DNA of 64,000 nt from Roseinatronobacter sp. S2 (GCF_029581395.1 NZ_CP121113.1:1918001-1982000), one strand, 5' to 3'. Counted from the first letter of the stretch, positions 53,573-63,661 are shown. Translations and numbers: made by a program. Notes: generated by a model from the sequence alone, not told the origin.

Positions 53573-55134
53573 CTGCGCTGCACGCGCACTTTTGCCTGTG
53601 CATCCACCTGTTGCGCCAGTGCATGAAAGCGTTGTTCTGCAACTTCGGTAAACAGGGCCTGCATGCCCCGCGCCAGCACCAGTTCCAGCACATGTTTCTT
53701 GGGGAAATAGCGCAGTTCACCCGCGTTTTCCGGCCCATTCATTGAAAACATGGACCCGAAGCGCAGCGCGCGGCCCAGCATCTTGGCTTCTGCAAGGTCT
53801 TTGGCGGGCAGCAAACCGGCGATTTCCTTGACCCGCGGGCGCATGCCGCTGGTTTTGTAGCGATACATCAGCGCAATGCCCAGATACACACGCCCCTGAT
53901 GGTCCAGCCCGCCCAGATTTGCGCGTGTCGATGTGTCGAAACACGCATCTGCGCGGTAATCGGGGTGTGCCCGCCAGTTTACATCATGCAGCAAACACGC
54001 CGCACGGATCAGGCGCAAGCGCCCCTCGGGGCGGTTGCGATACAGCGGCAGCAGGAAATTATACAGTTTCTTGCCAAATCCCGGCAGGCGCGCGCTGGCA
54101 TGTTCCATGAAATGGCACGCCTCTATCAGCGGGTCGCGCGCGCGCAGGGCATCGGGCATCTGTTCATACAAAATGCCTTCGCGGATGCCATAGCTGGAAA
54201 TGCAGATAACCTGCGGGCTGAACACATGAACCAACTGGCGCAAGACCTGCGCTGCCAGCGGCACAAGCGACATGCGTTCGGCGGAAATGCCGGTGCGCGC
54301 GCGCAGGCTGGCCAGATCCTGATCGGCGATCCAGTCAATGGTTTTGCGCACGGATTTGGGCGTCATGGTATATTCGTGCAGAACCTTCAGCGGATAGCCG
54401 CGCCGTTCCATGTCCAGCCGTGCAATGGCCCGCCATGACCCGCCCACCAGATACAGCGCGTCATGATGGCTGCCAACCTGATCGCGCAGGGATTTCAGGA
54501 TTGCGCTGATATGCTGGCGCAACCCGCGTTTGCCGCCCGTCACCTGTTGCAGCCGGAAGGGACCAAGCGGGGATGTCACGGTCTGATGCACCTGCCGGTC
54601 GCCAATGACGGCCAGTTCCATGGAGGACCCGCCAATATCGCATACCAGCCCCTTCGCTTCGGGCCAGCCGGTCAGCACGCCCTGTGCGGACATGCGCGCT
54701 TCTTCCGCACCATCGATCACGCGCATGCGCAAGCCGGTTTCGCGTTCAATCACGGCCTGAAATTCAGGGCCGTCCTCGGCCTCTCGCATGGCGGCGGTGG
54801 CGACCATGGTCAGGTTCGTCATCGCCATGCCTTGCGCAAGCAGGGCGAAACGCTTGATGGTGGCCAGCGCGCGAACGCGCCCCTCAACGTTCAGCCGGCC
54901 GGTGGTGACAAGCCCCTTGCCCAGCCCGCACAGCACCTTTTCGTTGAAAAAATACGCAGGCGACCTGGCCGCACCGTCAAACACGACCAACCGGACAGAG
55001 TTTGACCCCACATCTATCACGCCAACCTGTGACAGGGCGCGGGCGGACGGGTCGCTGAAAACTGGGTTGTCAAAGAAACCCGCTTTGGCGGGGGGTGCGT
55101 CGCCCGTTTCCGGGACGCGCGAATTGCCATCCAT
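53512..55134 (-). CDS. ppx: Exopolyphosphatase / GppA-family phosphatase
   Basis: 540-residue Ppx/GppA enzyme from ATG 55134, which follows AGGAG; the frame continues to 55422 but without a start signal. The actin-like ATPase fold shows VGVIDVGSNSVRLVVFDG, GLVCDIGGSSMELAVIGD and ISSYGIREGILYE. The C-terminal 200 residues include a helical HD-like part with ACLLHDVNWRAH. It hydrolyses polyphosphate and/or pppGpp. The C-terminal tail is Ser/Gly-rich and overlaps the opposite-strand gene by 61 bp. Confidence 0.93.
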   Translation of the reverse strand: MDGNSRVPETGDAPPAKAGFFDNPVFSDPSARALSQVGVIDVGSNSVRLVVFDGAARSPAYFFNEKVLCGLGKGLVTTGRLNVEGRVRALATIKRFALLAQGMAMTNLTMVATAAMREAEDGPEFQAVIERETGLRMRVIDGAEEARMSAQGVLTGWPEAKGLVCDIGGSSMELAVIGDRQVHQTVTSPLGPFRLQQVTGGKRGLRQHISAILKSLRDQVGSHHDALYLVGGSWRAIARLDMERRGYPLKVLHEYTMTPKSVRKTIDWIADQDLASLRARTGISAERMSLVPLAAQVLRQLVHVFSPQVICISSYGIREGILYEQMPDALRARDPLIEACHFMEHASARLPGFGKKLYNFLLPLYRNRPEGRLRLIRAACLLHDVNWRAHPDYRADACFDTSTRANLGGLDHQGRVYLGIALMYRYKTSGMRPRVKEIAGLLPAKDLAEAKMLGRALRFGSMFSMNGPENAGELRYFPKKHVLELVLARGMQALFTEVAEQRFHALAQQVDAQAKVRVQRSYNSKSGAEGATSSDGSGTA

Positions 55135-55344
55135 TCGGCAGCTCCTGTCTGGCACAATCTGCACGCACTCTACCCGACTGCGGCGCGCACGGTCAATCAC
55201 GCAGATGCCGCAGGGGGCATATGATGACGCAAGGGGAATGCTGCGCGCCCTCTCGCCCCTACCACTTGTCGGCAGGATGGGCCATAACGGGCGCGCCGGG
55301 ATCGATTCCCCGCGCAGCCACGCCAGTTTCCGAAGAGAGGGACC

Positions 55345-56637
55345 ATGCACGACATTCGCGCCATCCGTGAACACCCAGCCGCCTTTGATGCAGCCTTTGC
55401 CCGTCGCGGGCTGGCAGCGCAATCAGGCCGCATTCTGGACATTGATCAGGCACGCCGTGCAGCAATCTCGGCGGTGGAAACGGCCAAGGCGGCGCAGAAC
55501 GCGGCCTCAAAACAAGTGGGCGCGGCCAAGGCCAAAGGGGACGAGGCAGAATTTGAACGCCTGCGCGCCCTTGTTGCAGACAAAAAGGCCGAAATCGCAA
55601 CGCTGGAAGAACAGGCGCGCGTGGCCGATGCGGAATTGACAGCGATTCTGGAAACCCTGCCGAACCAGCCCATGGCGGATGTGCCCGATGGCGCTGACGA
55701 ATCCGACAATGTCGAGTTGAAAACATGGGGCACCCCGCGCGAATTTGATTTTCAGCCGGTGGAGCATTATGAGATTGCGGGCATCGCCCCCAATATGGAT
55801 TTTGCCACGGCGGCGAAACTGTCGGGGTCGCGTTTCGTGGTGCTGCGCGGCGCTGTGGCGCGGGTGCACCGCGCGCTTGCGCAATTCATGACCGACCTGC
55901 ATGTGGACCACCACGCCCTGACCGAGGTGAACAGCCCCGTTCTGGTGCGTGATGACGCGATGTATGGCACCGGCCAGTTGCCGAAGTTTTCCGAAGACAG
56001 CTACCAGACGACAAATGGCTGGTGGCTGATCCCGACATCGGAAGTGACGCTGACAAATTTTGCCGCTGGCGAAATTCTGGACGGGGCCACCCTGCCGCTG
56101 CGGTTTTGCGCGCATACGCTGTGTTTCCGGTCGGAAGCGGGCAGTGCGGGCAAGGACACCACCGGCATGCTGCGCCAGCACCAGTTTGAAAAGGTCGAAA
56201 TGGTATCGATCACCCACCCTGCTGACAGTCTGGCGGAACATGAACGCATGACCCGCTGCGCCGAGGCCGTGCTGGAAGCGCTGGAACTGCCCTACAGGCG
56301 CATTGTGCTGTGCACAGGCGATCTGGGGTTTGGCGCGCAGAAAACCCATGACATCGAAGTCTGGGTGCCGGGGCAGGCCACATATCGCGAAATTTCCAGC
56401 GTGTCGGTCTGTGGGGATTTTCAGGCGCGGCGCATGAATGCGCGTTTCCGCCCGCAAGACGGGGGCAAGCCGGAATTCGTGCACACGCTGAACGGGTCGG
56501 GCGTGGCGGTCGGGCGTTGCCTGATTGCGGTGCTGGAAAACGGGCAAACAGCGGACGGGGGCGTTGACCTGCCCGCAGCACTGCACCGGTATCTGGGCGG
56601 CAAGACCCGTATTGCACCAACGGGTGAATTGGTCTGA
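55345..56637 (+). CDS. serS: Seryl-tRNA synthetase
   Basis: Charges tRNA-Ser, including the tRNA at 23965-24054. It has 430 residues. The N-terminal helical arm (residues 1-100, coiled coil) is followed by the class II core: motif 2 [20 protein letters not shown] and motif 3 [17 protein letters not shown], with [15 protein letters not shown] between. Size and start [15 protein letters not shown] are typical. Monocistronic, with a small frame 159 bp downstream. Confidence 0.97.
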   Translation: MHDIRAIREHPAAFDAAFARRGLAAQSGRILDIDQARRAAISAVETAKAAQNAASKQVGAAKAKGDEAEFERLRALVADKKAEIATLEEQARVADAELTAILETLPNQPMADVPDGADESDNVELKTWGTPREFDFQPVEHYEIAGIAPNMDFATAAKLSGSRFVVLRGAVARVHRALAQFMTDLHVDHHALTEVNSPVLVRDDAMYGTGQLPKFSEDSYQTTNGWWLIPTSEVTLTNFAAGEILDGATLPLRFCAHTLCFRSEAGSAGKDTTGMLRQHQFEKVEMVSITHPADSLAEHERMTRCAEAVLEALELPYRRIVLCTGDLGFGAQKTHDIEVWVPGQATYREISSVSVCGDFQARRMNARFRPQDGGKPEFVHTLNGSGVAVGRCLIAVLENGQTADGGVDLPAALHRYLGGKTRIAPTGELV

Positions 56638-56796
56638 ATGCACGCCTGATGGTGCGTTATCATGCTGTTGCGCAATGGCATCAGTCGCGGCGTTGGTTGC
56701 GCTAACGCCGCGATATACGCCCTTGTATGCCCGAATTTGGCCAGTTTTTCCCCGTCAGTTCATAATCATATGTAATCTGGTAAAGGATTAAATGTC

Positions 56797-56943
56797 ATGC
56801 GTTCAACGGCCACCCCGATTTCGACAAACCCAAAGCGCCCCGGCGCCGCCCCCGGATTAAGCGCCGATATGCGCCCCGGCCACCCGCGCAACGCGGCCCC
56901 GCAAAAGCCGGTCACGCGTTTCACGGACTGGGCGCTGATCTGA
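56797..56943 (+). CDS. Possible small protein downstream of serS (48 residues)
   Basis: A 48-residue frame from ATG 56797 preceded by AAAGGATTAA. It is basic and proline-rich: RSTATPISTNPKRPGAAPG, ending PVTRFTDWALI. The good ribosome-binding site and hydrophobic end suggest a real peptide, but the length gives little statistical support and no family is recognised. Confidence 0.4.
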   Translation: MRSTATPISTNPKRPGAAPGLSADMRPGHPRNAAPQKPVTRFTDWALI

Positions 56944-57081
56944 ACATTCTGGCCGGTTCCCGCCTATAGGGGCGTGTTACTGGCGCGTGCGCGCGCAAAG
57001 ATGCTTTGCGCGGCCACAATGCTTTGTTAATGAAGTTCAGGATGTGACCCTGACCGGGCACGCAGCATCATTACCCTGACC

Positions 57082-57420
57082 ATGCCCACGCCGATTTCAT
57101 CAATACGCAACCTTGGCCCCGCGATGGAGGCCGCATTTGCGCGTGTGGGCATTCACAGTGCCGAAGAGCTTCGCGATCTGGGCTGCGACGCCGCCTATGC
57201 GGCACTGTTGCAATCGGGTGTGCGCCCGCATTTCATTGCCTATTATGTGCTGGAAATGGGGCTGCAAGGCCGCCCGTGGAATGATTGCAAGGGCGAAGAA
57301 AAACGCCGCCTGCGCGCGCGGTTCGACGATCTGAAATTACAACATTGTCCGAAATCCCTGCCGATTGACGCCGCGCTTGATGCGTTGGGTGTCATTCCAG
57401 CCCCCTTACGACAGGATTGA
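57082..57420 (+). CDS. TfoX C-terminal domain protein
   Basis: 112-residue protein consisting of the C-terminal TfoX/Sxy domain, a helix-hairpin-helix-like fold: ISSIRNLGPAMEAAFARVGI then HSAEELRDLGCDAAYAALLQ. The N-terminal TfoX domain of competence regulators is absent, as is common in alphaproteobacteria. The role is unclear. It ends 4 bp before the transglycosylase gene, so the two are co-transcribed. Confidence 0.88.
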   Translation: MPTPISSIRNLGPAMEAAFARVGIHSAEELRDLGCDAAYAALLQSGVRPHFIAYYVLEMGLQGRPWNDCKGEEKRRLRARFDDLKLQHCPKSLPIDAALDALGVIPAPLRQD

Positions 57421-57424
57421 TCCC

Positions 57425-57940
57425 ATGCCGCGTATTTTTCTAATGATTGGTGTTGTGCTTGCCTTGGCTGCCTGCGGAAATTCCAACCCCGAGGCATCGC
57501 GCGCCATGGGGTCAAGCGCGAACCTCTATCCCGGTGAAACACCGCAGATGCGCGCATTGGTGCGCCGCTATGCCGCCAAGCACGACATTCCCGAAGCCCT
57601 GCTGCACCGCGTGATCCAGCGCGAAAGCGATTACCGCCCGCATGCCCGCAATGGCCCGTATTGGGGGTTGATGCAAATTCTGCCGCAAACCGCGCGCCAG
57701 ATGGGGTTTCAGGGCGCACCAGAGGATTTGCTGGATGCAGAAGTGAACCTGACATACGCGGGCCGTTACCTGAAGGGCGCATGGCTGGTGTCGAATGGTG
57801 ATATTGACCGCGCTGTCATGTGGTATGCGCGCGGGTATTATTATGAAGCGCGCGACCGTTGTTTGCTGGTGGCGACCGGATTGCGCCAGCGCGAGGTGCG
57901 CCGTGACTGCCCGTCGCGTCAGGCCAGTGACCGCACATAG
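57425..57940 (+). CDS. Lytic transglycosylase (SLT domain) lipoprotein
   Basis: 171-residue murein transglycosylase. The N-terminus has a lipobox LAACG at residue 14-18. The SLT domain shows LLHRVIQRESDYRPHARN with catalytic Glu, GPYWGLMQILPQTARQMGF and NLTYAGRYLKG. It cleaves glycan strands in the cell wall with formation of anhydromuramyl ends. It follows the TfoX protein by 4 bp. Confidence 0.92.
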   Translation: MPRIFLMIGVVLALAACGNSNPEASRAMGSSANLYPGETPQMRALVRRYAAKHDIPEALLHRVIQRESDYRPHARNGPYWGLMQILPQTARQMGFQGAPEDLLDAEVNLTYAGRYLKGAWLVSNGDIDRAVMWYARGYYYEARDRCLLVATGLRQREVRRDCPSRQASDRT

Positions 57941-58172
57941 GGGCGGTTTTCCTGAAATCGGAATAACTTGGCAGACCGCACGGCAGTTAAGCCGTGGCGG
58001 TCTGTCCTGCTGTGCAGCGCGGCACCTACGGGCTGCACGCCTTGCAAATTGCCGCGATGCAGCGATTCATGCTTGACATTATCTTGCGCTTAAATCATCC
58101 GTTTGGGTAAGAAAGTTGCGCGGCGTGCTTTTCAGGCTGCGCGCGATACCCGAACCGACCATAGGTGCCAAG

Positions 58173-60152
58173 ATGAATGACGCTGCAACCGGACCTGCCA
58201 AAGACAAGCCATGGCTGTTTCGCACTTATGCGGGCCATTCCACGGCCAAAGCCTCGAATGAACTGTATCGCATGAACCTGTCCAAGGGGCAGACGGGGCT
58301 TTCAGTGGCGTTCGATCTGCCCACGCAAACGGGCTATGACAGCGATCATGAACTGGCCCGCGGCGAAGTGGGCAAGGTCGGTGTGCCGGTCTGCCATCTG
58401 GGCGACATGCGCATGCTGTTCGACCAGATTCCGCTGGAACAGATGAACACGTCCATGACGATTAATGCGACTGCGCCGTGGTTGCTGGCGCTGTATATCG
58501 CTGCGGCGCAGGAGCAGGGCGCAGATGTGACCAAGCTGAACGGCACGGTTCAGAATGACCTGATCAAGGAATACCTGTCGCGCGGCACCTATATCTGCCC
58601 GCCCGAACCCAGCCTGCGCATGATCACCGATGTTGCGGCCTATACGCGCGAACACCTGCCCAAATGGAACCCGATGAATGTGTGCTCCTACCATTTGCAG
58701 GAAGCGGGCGCGACACCACAGCAGGAACTGGCCTTTGCGCTGGCCACGGCCTGCGCGGTGCTGGATGATCTGAAAACCAAAGTGCCGGCTGAACATTTCC
58801 CTGTCATGGTCGGGCGGATCAGTTTCTTTGTAAACGCGGGCATCCGCTTTGTGACCGAACTGTGCAAGATGCGCGCCTTTGTCGAGCTGTGGGACGAGAT
58901 TTGCCGCACCCGTTACGGGGTCGAGGATGCGAAATACCGCCGCTTTCGCTACGGCGTGCAGGTCAACAGCCTTGGGTTGACCGAACAGCAGCCGGAAAAC
59001 AACGTCTACCGCATATTGATCGAAGCGCTGGCGGTGACGCTGTCGAAGAATGCGCGCGCGCGCGCGCTGCAACTGCCCGCATGGAACGAAGCGCTTGGCC
59101 TGCCGCGCCCGTGGGACCAGCAATGGTCGCTGCGCATGCAGCAGATTCTGGCGTTCGAGACTGATTTGCTGGAATATGACGACCTGTTCGACAATAACCC
59201 CGCTGTGGAACGCAAGGTGGCGCAACTGGTGGCGGGCGCGCGCGAAGAACTGGCGCGCATTGATGACATGGGCGGCGCGGTCAAGGCCATCGATTACATG
59301 AAATCGCGTCTGGTCGAATCGAATGCCGAACGGATTGCGGGCATTGAAAGCGGCGCGACTGTGGTGGTGGGTGTCAATAAATTCACAACAACCGAACCAT
59401 CGCCCCTGACCACCGGCGAAGGGGCCATCATGGTCTGCGACCCCGCCGCCGAGGCTGACCAGATCGCGCGGCTGGACGCATGGCGCGCAGCGCGGGACGC
59501 GGGGGCGGTGCACGCTGCACTGGATGATCTGCGCGCGGCAGCACGGTCGGGCGTCAATGTCATGCCCGCCTCGATCGCGGCGGCCAAGGCAGGGGCCACA
59601 ACCGGCGAATGGGGCGAGACTGTGCGCGCGGCCTTTGGCCAGTATCGCGCGCCAACCGGCGTCAGCCGCGCCATGTCAAACCGTACCGAAGGTCTGGACC
59701 CTGTGCGCGACGCAGTAGATGCGGTCAGCAGCAAGCTGGGGCGGCGGTTGAAATTCGTGGTGGGCAAGCCGGGGCTGGACGGGCATTCCAACGGGGCTGA
59801 ACAGATTGCCGCGCGTGCCCGCGATTGCGGGATGGATATTCATTATGAAGGCATCCGCTTGACGCCGGCCGAAATAGTGGCAGCCGCGCGCGATGAGGAT
59901 GCGCATGTCGTGGGCCTGTCCATTCTGTCAGGGTCGCATATTCCGCTGATGGAAGAGTTGATGGCGCTGATGCAGGCCGAGGGGCTGGGACATGTGCCGG
60001 TTATTGTCGGCGGGATCATTCCCGAAGATGACGCCGCACGCCTTCGCGCGATGGGGATTGCGCAAGTCTATACGCCCAAGGATTTCCAGCTAAACCGCAT
60101 CATGATGGATATTGTGGCACTGGTTGACCCCGCGCCCATCGCAGCCGAGTAA
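58173..60152 (+). CDS. ecm: Ethylmalonyl-CoA mutase
   Basis: B12 enzyme of the ethylmalonyl-CoA pathway, converting (2R)-ethylmalonyl-CoA to methylsuccinyl-CoA. It has 659 residues from ATG 58173. The large domain has LPTQTGYDSDHELARGEVGK and VPVCHLGDMRMLFDQIPLEQ, which separate Ecm (MeaA) from methylmalonyl-CoA mutase. The C-terminal B12 domain has KPGLDGHSNGAEQIA (DxHxxG) near residue 530 and GLSILSGSH. A single polypeptide carries both domains. The pathway partner ccr is not in the window. Confidence 0.94.
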   Translation: MNDAATGPAKDKPWLFRTYAGHSTAKASNELYRMNLSKGQTGLSVAFDLPTQTGYDSDHELARGEVGKVGVPVCHLGDMRMLFDQIPLEQMNTSMTINATAPWLLALYIAAAQEQGADVTKLNGTVQNDLIKEYLSRGTYICPPEPSLRMITDVAAYTREHLPKWNPMNVCSYHLQEAGATPQQELAFALATACAVLDDLKTKVPAEHFPVMVGRISFFVNAGIRFVTELCKMRAFVELWDEICRTRYGVEDAKYRRFRYGVQVNSLGLTEQQPENNVYRILIEALAVTLSKNARARALQLPAWNEALGLPRPWDQQWSLRMQQILAFETDLLEYDDLFDNNPAVERKVAQLVAGAREELARIDDMGGAVKAIDYMKSRLVESNAERIAGIESGATVVVGVNKFTTTEPSPLTTGEGAIMVCDPAAEADQIARLDAWRAARDAGAVHAALDDLRAAARSGVNVMPASIAAAKAGATTGEWGETVRAAFGQYRAPTGVSRAMSNRTEGLDPVRDAVDAVSSKLGRRLKFVVGKPGLDGHSNGAEQIAARARDCGMDIHYEGIRLTPAEIVAAARDEDAHVVGLSILSGSHIPLMEELMALMQAEGLGHVPVIVGGIIPEDDAARLRAMGIAQVYTPKDFQLNRIMMDIVALVDPAPIAAE

Positions 60153-60346
60153 TTTATTCGCAAAGGGGGGCCGCCCTTGGGGGGGGGCCTGCGGGCGGCA
60201 TTGCCATGGCCACGCCCAAGGCCGGTTCACACCCGCAATCCGCACGCCATGACCGCCGCGCCATACTGGGCGGCGGCAGAATTTCACTTGAAAAACAATG
60301 CGCCATATCCGATAGCCCCTGACTGCACAGTAACAGGGGGCGGAAC

Positions 60347-60961
60347 ATGATTGCGGGGGTTGTCGCAGGGTTCTTTTCAGGTTTGGCATTGATCGCGGCC
60401 ATCGGGGCGCAGAACGCATTTGTGCTGCGCCAGGGGCTGCGGCGAGAGCATGTGGGCGTTGTTGTGCTGATCTGCGCCGTGTCCGATGCGGTTCTGGTGG
60501 CCCTTGGGGTTGCGGGGGCGCAGGTTATCGCAACCGCGCTGCCGGGATTTCAGCAGATCATGCTGTGGGGGGGCGTGGCGTTTCTGGTGGTCTATGGCGC
60601 GTTGCGGTTCCGGGCGGCAGTCCAAGGGGGCGAAGCGTTGCGCCCGACGAATGGCGCTGCGGTGCCGTTGGGCCGTGTTGTGGCCATTTGTCTGGCCTTT
60701 ACCTGGCTGAACCCGCATGTCTATCTGGACACTGTGGCGCTGCTGGGGGCGCTTTCGCTGCAATATGCGCCATGGCAATGGGCCTTCGGGGCCGGTGCGA
60801 TCCTGTCGTCTTTTGTGTTTTTTGCAGCGCTTGGCTTCGGGGCGCGTTTGCTGGCGCCGGTTCTGGCACGGCCACGGGCATGGGTCGTTCTGGAAGTCGT
60901 CATCGGTGTGATCATGTGGGGTATCGCGGCGAAGCTTTTGGTGCGCGCCATTGCATTATGA
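60347..60961 (+). CDS. LysE/ArgO-family amino acid exporter
   Basis: 204-residue membrane protein of six segments. It begins GFFSGLALIAAIGAQNAFVL, the LysE signature, with RQGLRREHV next and CLAFTWLNPHVYLDTVALLG in the middle. Exports lysine or arginine, or another basic amino acid. ATG 60347 follows GGGGGCGGAA. The 194-bp gap to ecm has no further gene. Monocistronic. Confidence 0.92.
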   Translation: MIAGVVAGFFSGLALIAAIGAQNAFVLRQGLRREHVGVVVLICAVSDAVLVALGVAGAQVIATALPGFQQIMLWGGVAFLVVYGALRFRAAVQGGEALRPTNGAAVPLGRVVAICLAFTWLNPHVYLDTVALLGALSLQYAPWQWAFGAGAILSSFVFFAALGFGARLLAPVLARPRAWVVLEVVIGVIMWGIAAKLLVRAIAL

Positions 60962-60980
60962 CATGCGCAAAGAGCTTTCG

Positions 60981-61010
60981 TTGCATTCGCTGAATTGGTA
61001 ATGATACATT
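60981..61010 (+). promoter_or_regulatory. Putative glcDEF promoter
   Basis: TTGCAT (60981-60986) and TACATT (61005-61010) are separated by 18 bases. The -10 lies inside the right half of a 21-bp palindrome. The glcD start codon is 28 bp downstream of the -10. Confidence 0.5.
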
Positions 61011-61015
61011 ACCAA
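60995..61015. promoter_or_regulatory. 21-bp perfect palindrome, likely operator of glcDEF
   Basis: TTGGTAATG (60995-61003) and CATTACCAA (61007-61015) form a perfect dyad around ATA. It overlaps the predicted -10, so a bound protein would block transcription. TTGGT...ACCAA ends resemble sites of FadR-subfamily GntR regulators, the family of GlcC, although the spacing differs from the 11-bp sites at 3374 and 3512. The regulator gene is not in the window. Confidence 0.65.
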
Positions 61016-61038
61016 AAACAGGGGGTGGAGGGTTATCC

Positions 61039-62472
61039 ATGCACATGCCGGAACCAAAGGGCACCATTCTGGCCAAGCGCGATCATGTTCTGGCGCGCCT
61101 GCAAGCCGTTCTGCCGCCAGAGGGGTTGATTACGGATGAAGCTGAACGCCGGGCGTATGAATGCGACGCGCTGACGGCCTATCGGTGCATCCCCATGGCG
61201 GTTGCCCTGCCATCATGCACCCAAGAGGTGTCGGAGATTTTGCGCATTTGTCATGAAGAAGGCGTGCCTGTTGTGCCGCGCGGGTCTGGCACATCGCTGG
61301 CGGGTGGCGCATTACCGACCGAGGATTCGATCATCCTTGGCGTGGCCCGATTGCGCGACGTGCTGGAAGTGAACACCCCCGACCGCTACATTCGCGTGCA
61401 GACCGGCATCACAAACCTTGCGGTCACCGCCGAAGTGGAGGGGGAGGGGTTCTTCTACGCGCCGGACCCGAGCAGCCAGCTGGCCTGTGCGATTGCAGGC
61501 AATATCGCCATGAATTCCGGCGGCGCGCATTGTCTGAAATACGGCGTGACCACCAACAACCTGTTGGGCGTGACCATGGTGTTGATGGATGGCACCATTG
61601 TCGAGATTGGCGGCCCTTATATGGATGCGGGCGGGCTGGACCTGCTGGGGGTCATTTGCGGATCGGAAGGGCAGCTTGGGGTTGTGACTGAAGCAACCTT
61701 GCGCATCCTGCGCCAGCCCGAAGGCGCGCGCCCCGTGCTGATGGGGTTTGACAGCAACGAAGTTGCCGGTGAATGCGTGTCCGACATCATCAAGGCAGGG
61801 ATTTTGCCGGTGGCCATCGAATTCATGGACCGCCCCTGCATTCGCGCCTGCGAGGATTTCGCCAAGGCCGGATACCCCGATTGCGAAGCCCTGCTGATTG
61901 TCGAGGTGGAAGGGGCTGCGGCCGAAATTGACGAGCAACTTGCCCTGATCAAGCAGATCGCACAACGCCACAACCCGGTCGCGTGGCGCGAAAGCGCATC
62001 GGCCGAGGAAAGCGCCAAAATCTGGCTGGGGCGCAAATCGGCCTTCGGGGCGATGGGGCAGATCAATGATTACATGTGCCTTGATGGCACGATCCCCGTG
62101 TCCAGCCTGCCATTCGTGCTGCGCCGGATTGGCGAGATGTCGCGCGATTACGGGCTGGATGTGGCCAATGTGTTCCATGCCGGGGATGGCAATATGCACC
62201 CGCTGATCCTGTTTGATGCCAATAAACCCGGTGATCTGGAACGCTGCGAGGCATTTGGCGCGGATATTTTGAAATTGTGTGTCGAGGTGGGCGGGTGTCT
62301 GACCGGCGAACATGGCGTGGGAATCGAAAAGCGCGATCTGATGAGCGTGCAATATACGCCCGCCGACATGGAGGCGCAGATGCGCATCAAGGATGTGTTC
62401 GACCCCAAATGGCTGTTAAACCCCGCCAAGGTGTTTCCGCTGGCCTTGAGTGCTGCGCGGCGCGCGGCATAA
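61039..62472 (+). CDS. glcD: Glycolate oxidase subunit GlcD (FAD-linked)
   Basis: FAD-binding catalytic subunit of glycolate oxidase, 477 residues, converting glycolate to glyoxylate. The FAD-binding-4 domain (about 55-230) has VVPRGSGTSLAGGALPTED and GGAHCLKYGVTTNNLLGVTM; the C-terminal FAD-oxidase domain has NVFHAGDGNMHPLILFDANK and GGCLTGEHGVGIEKRDLM with catalytic histidines. ATG 61039 follows GGTGGAGG. First of the glcD-glcE-glcF operon. Confidence 0.95.
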   Translation: MHMPEPKGTILAKRDHVLARLQAVLPPEGLITDEAERRAYECDALTAYRCIPMAVALPSCTQEVSEILRICHEEGVPVVPRGSGTSLAGGALPTEDSIILGVARLRDVLEVNTPDRYIRVQTGITNLAVTAEVEGEGFFYAPDPSSQLACAIAGNIAMNSGGAHCLKYGVTTNNLLGVTMVLMDGTIVEIGGPYMDAGGLDLLGVICGSEGQLGVVTEATLRILRQPEGARPVLMGFDSNEVAGECVSDIIKAGILPVAIEFMDRPCIRACEDFAKAGYPDCEALLIVEVEGAAAEIDEQLALIKQIAQRHNPVAWRESASAEESAKIWLGRKSAFGAMGQINDYMCLDGTIPVSSLPFVLRRIGEMSRDYGLDVANVFHAGDGNMHPLILFDANKPGDLERCEAFGADILKLCVEVGGCLTGEHGVGIEKRDLMSVQYTPADMEAQMRIKDVFDPKWLLNPAKVFPLALSAARRAA

Positions 62473-62550
62473 GCGCCCGCGCCCCGTTTCACCCTTTGAG
62501 TATTTTTGGCAAGATGAAGGCTGTTTTGCGCAGCCATGGAGGCCGGTGCC

Positions 62551-63651
62551 ATGCGCCCTGAAAGTGAACAAGACCTGTCCGAGATGGTGCGCAGCACCGA
62601 CGCGCCCTTGCGGGTTCTGGGCGGTGGCACGCGTGATATCGGCAAACCGGTGACTGGGGCCGCGCTGTCGACCGCAGGGTTGTCCGGCATCACGCTTTAC
62701 GAGCCGGGCGCATTGACGCTGGTGGCGCGGGCCGGAACCCCGCTGGCGGATGTCACCGCAGCGCTTGCCGCGGAAGGGCAGCGATTGCCGTTCGAGCCGA
62801 TGGATATGCGCGCGCTGTTGGGCAAGGGTGGCGTGCCAAGTGTGGGCGGCATGGTGGCCGCCAATGCATCCGGCCCGCGCAGGGTGCAGGCGGGTGCGTG
62901 TCGCGACAGTCTGATCGGGGTGCGGTTCGTCGACGGGACGGGGGCTGTTGTCAAGAATGGCGGGCGGGTGATGAAAAATGTCACCGGCTATGATCTGGTC
63001 AAGCTGATGGCGGGCAGTTGGGGCACATTGGGGGTATTGAGCGAATGTTCCTTCAAGCTGCTGCCGGTGCCAGAGGCCGAAGCCACATTGCGCAGCGCGC
63101 CCATGTCCGCGCAGGATGCACACAAGGTGATGTCTGCGGCACTTGGCACCCCCTATGAGGTGTCGGGCGCTGCGCTGGCGCTGGACGGGCATGTGTATTT
63201 GCGGGTTGAAGGGTTCGCGCGGCAGGTCGCCTATCGGTGCGGGCAGTTGCAAGCAACGCTAGGGGGCGCATGGGATATGCTGGATGCACCTGCAAGTGCC
63301 GCGCAATGGCAAACCATCCGTGACGTGCGCGAGTTTGCAGCGCAGGCGGGCGATGTGTGGCGCGTCTCGGTCAAGCCGTCACATGCGGCCGATCTGGTGG
63401 CGCGGGCGGAATGTCCGGTGGTTATGGATTGGGGCGGCGGGTTGTTGTGGATGCTGACACCGGAAGGGACGGATTTGCGCGCGCGCCTTGGGGAATTTGC
63501 AGGGCATGCGACATTGGTGCGGGCATCACAGGCCACACGCGCGCGCATGCCCGTGTTCCCCCCCGAAAGCCCGCCGGTTGCGGCCCTGTCGCAGGCGGTG
63601 CGCATGACATATGATCCGCGCGGGGTTTTGAACCCCGGATTGATGGGCTAG
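62551..63651 (+). CDS. glcE: Glycolate oxidase subunit GlcE
   Basis: Second FAD-binding subunit, 366 residues from ATG 62551, which follows GGAGG; an ATG at 62536 sits before that site. The FAD domain shows LRVLGGGTRDIGKPVTG and GGMVAANASGPRRVQAGACR. C-terminal sequence is short compared with GlcD. It lies 78 bp after glcD and 10 bp before glcF. Confidence 0.94.
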   Translation: MRPESEQDLSEMVRSTDAPLRVLGGGTRDIGKPVTGAALSTAGLSGITLYEPGALTLVARAGTPLADVTAALAAEGQRLPFEPMDMRALLGKGGVPSVGGMVAANASGPRRVQAGACRDSLIGVRFVDGTGAVVKNGGRVMKNVTGYDLVKLMAGSWGTLGVLSECSFKLLPVPEAEATLRSAPMSAQDAHKVMSAALGTPYEVSGAALALDGHVYLRVEGFARQVAYRCGQLQATLGGAWDMLDAPASAAQWQTIRDVREFAAQAGDVWRVSVKPSHAADLVARAECPVVMDWGGGLLWMLTPEGTDLRARLGEFAGHATLVRASQATRARMPVFPPESPPVAALSQAVRMTYDPRGVLNPGLMG

Positions 63652-63661
63652 GGGGCGCGCC

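Noticed and set aside
58302..59513. Open minus-strand frame of 403 codons
   Set aside because: It is antisense to ethylmalonyl-CoA mutase, whose motifs are unambiguous.
61312..62352. Open minus-strand frame of 346 codons
   Set aside because: It is antisense to glcD; histidine-rich shadow translation with no start signal.
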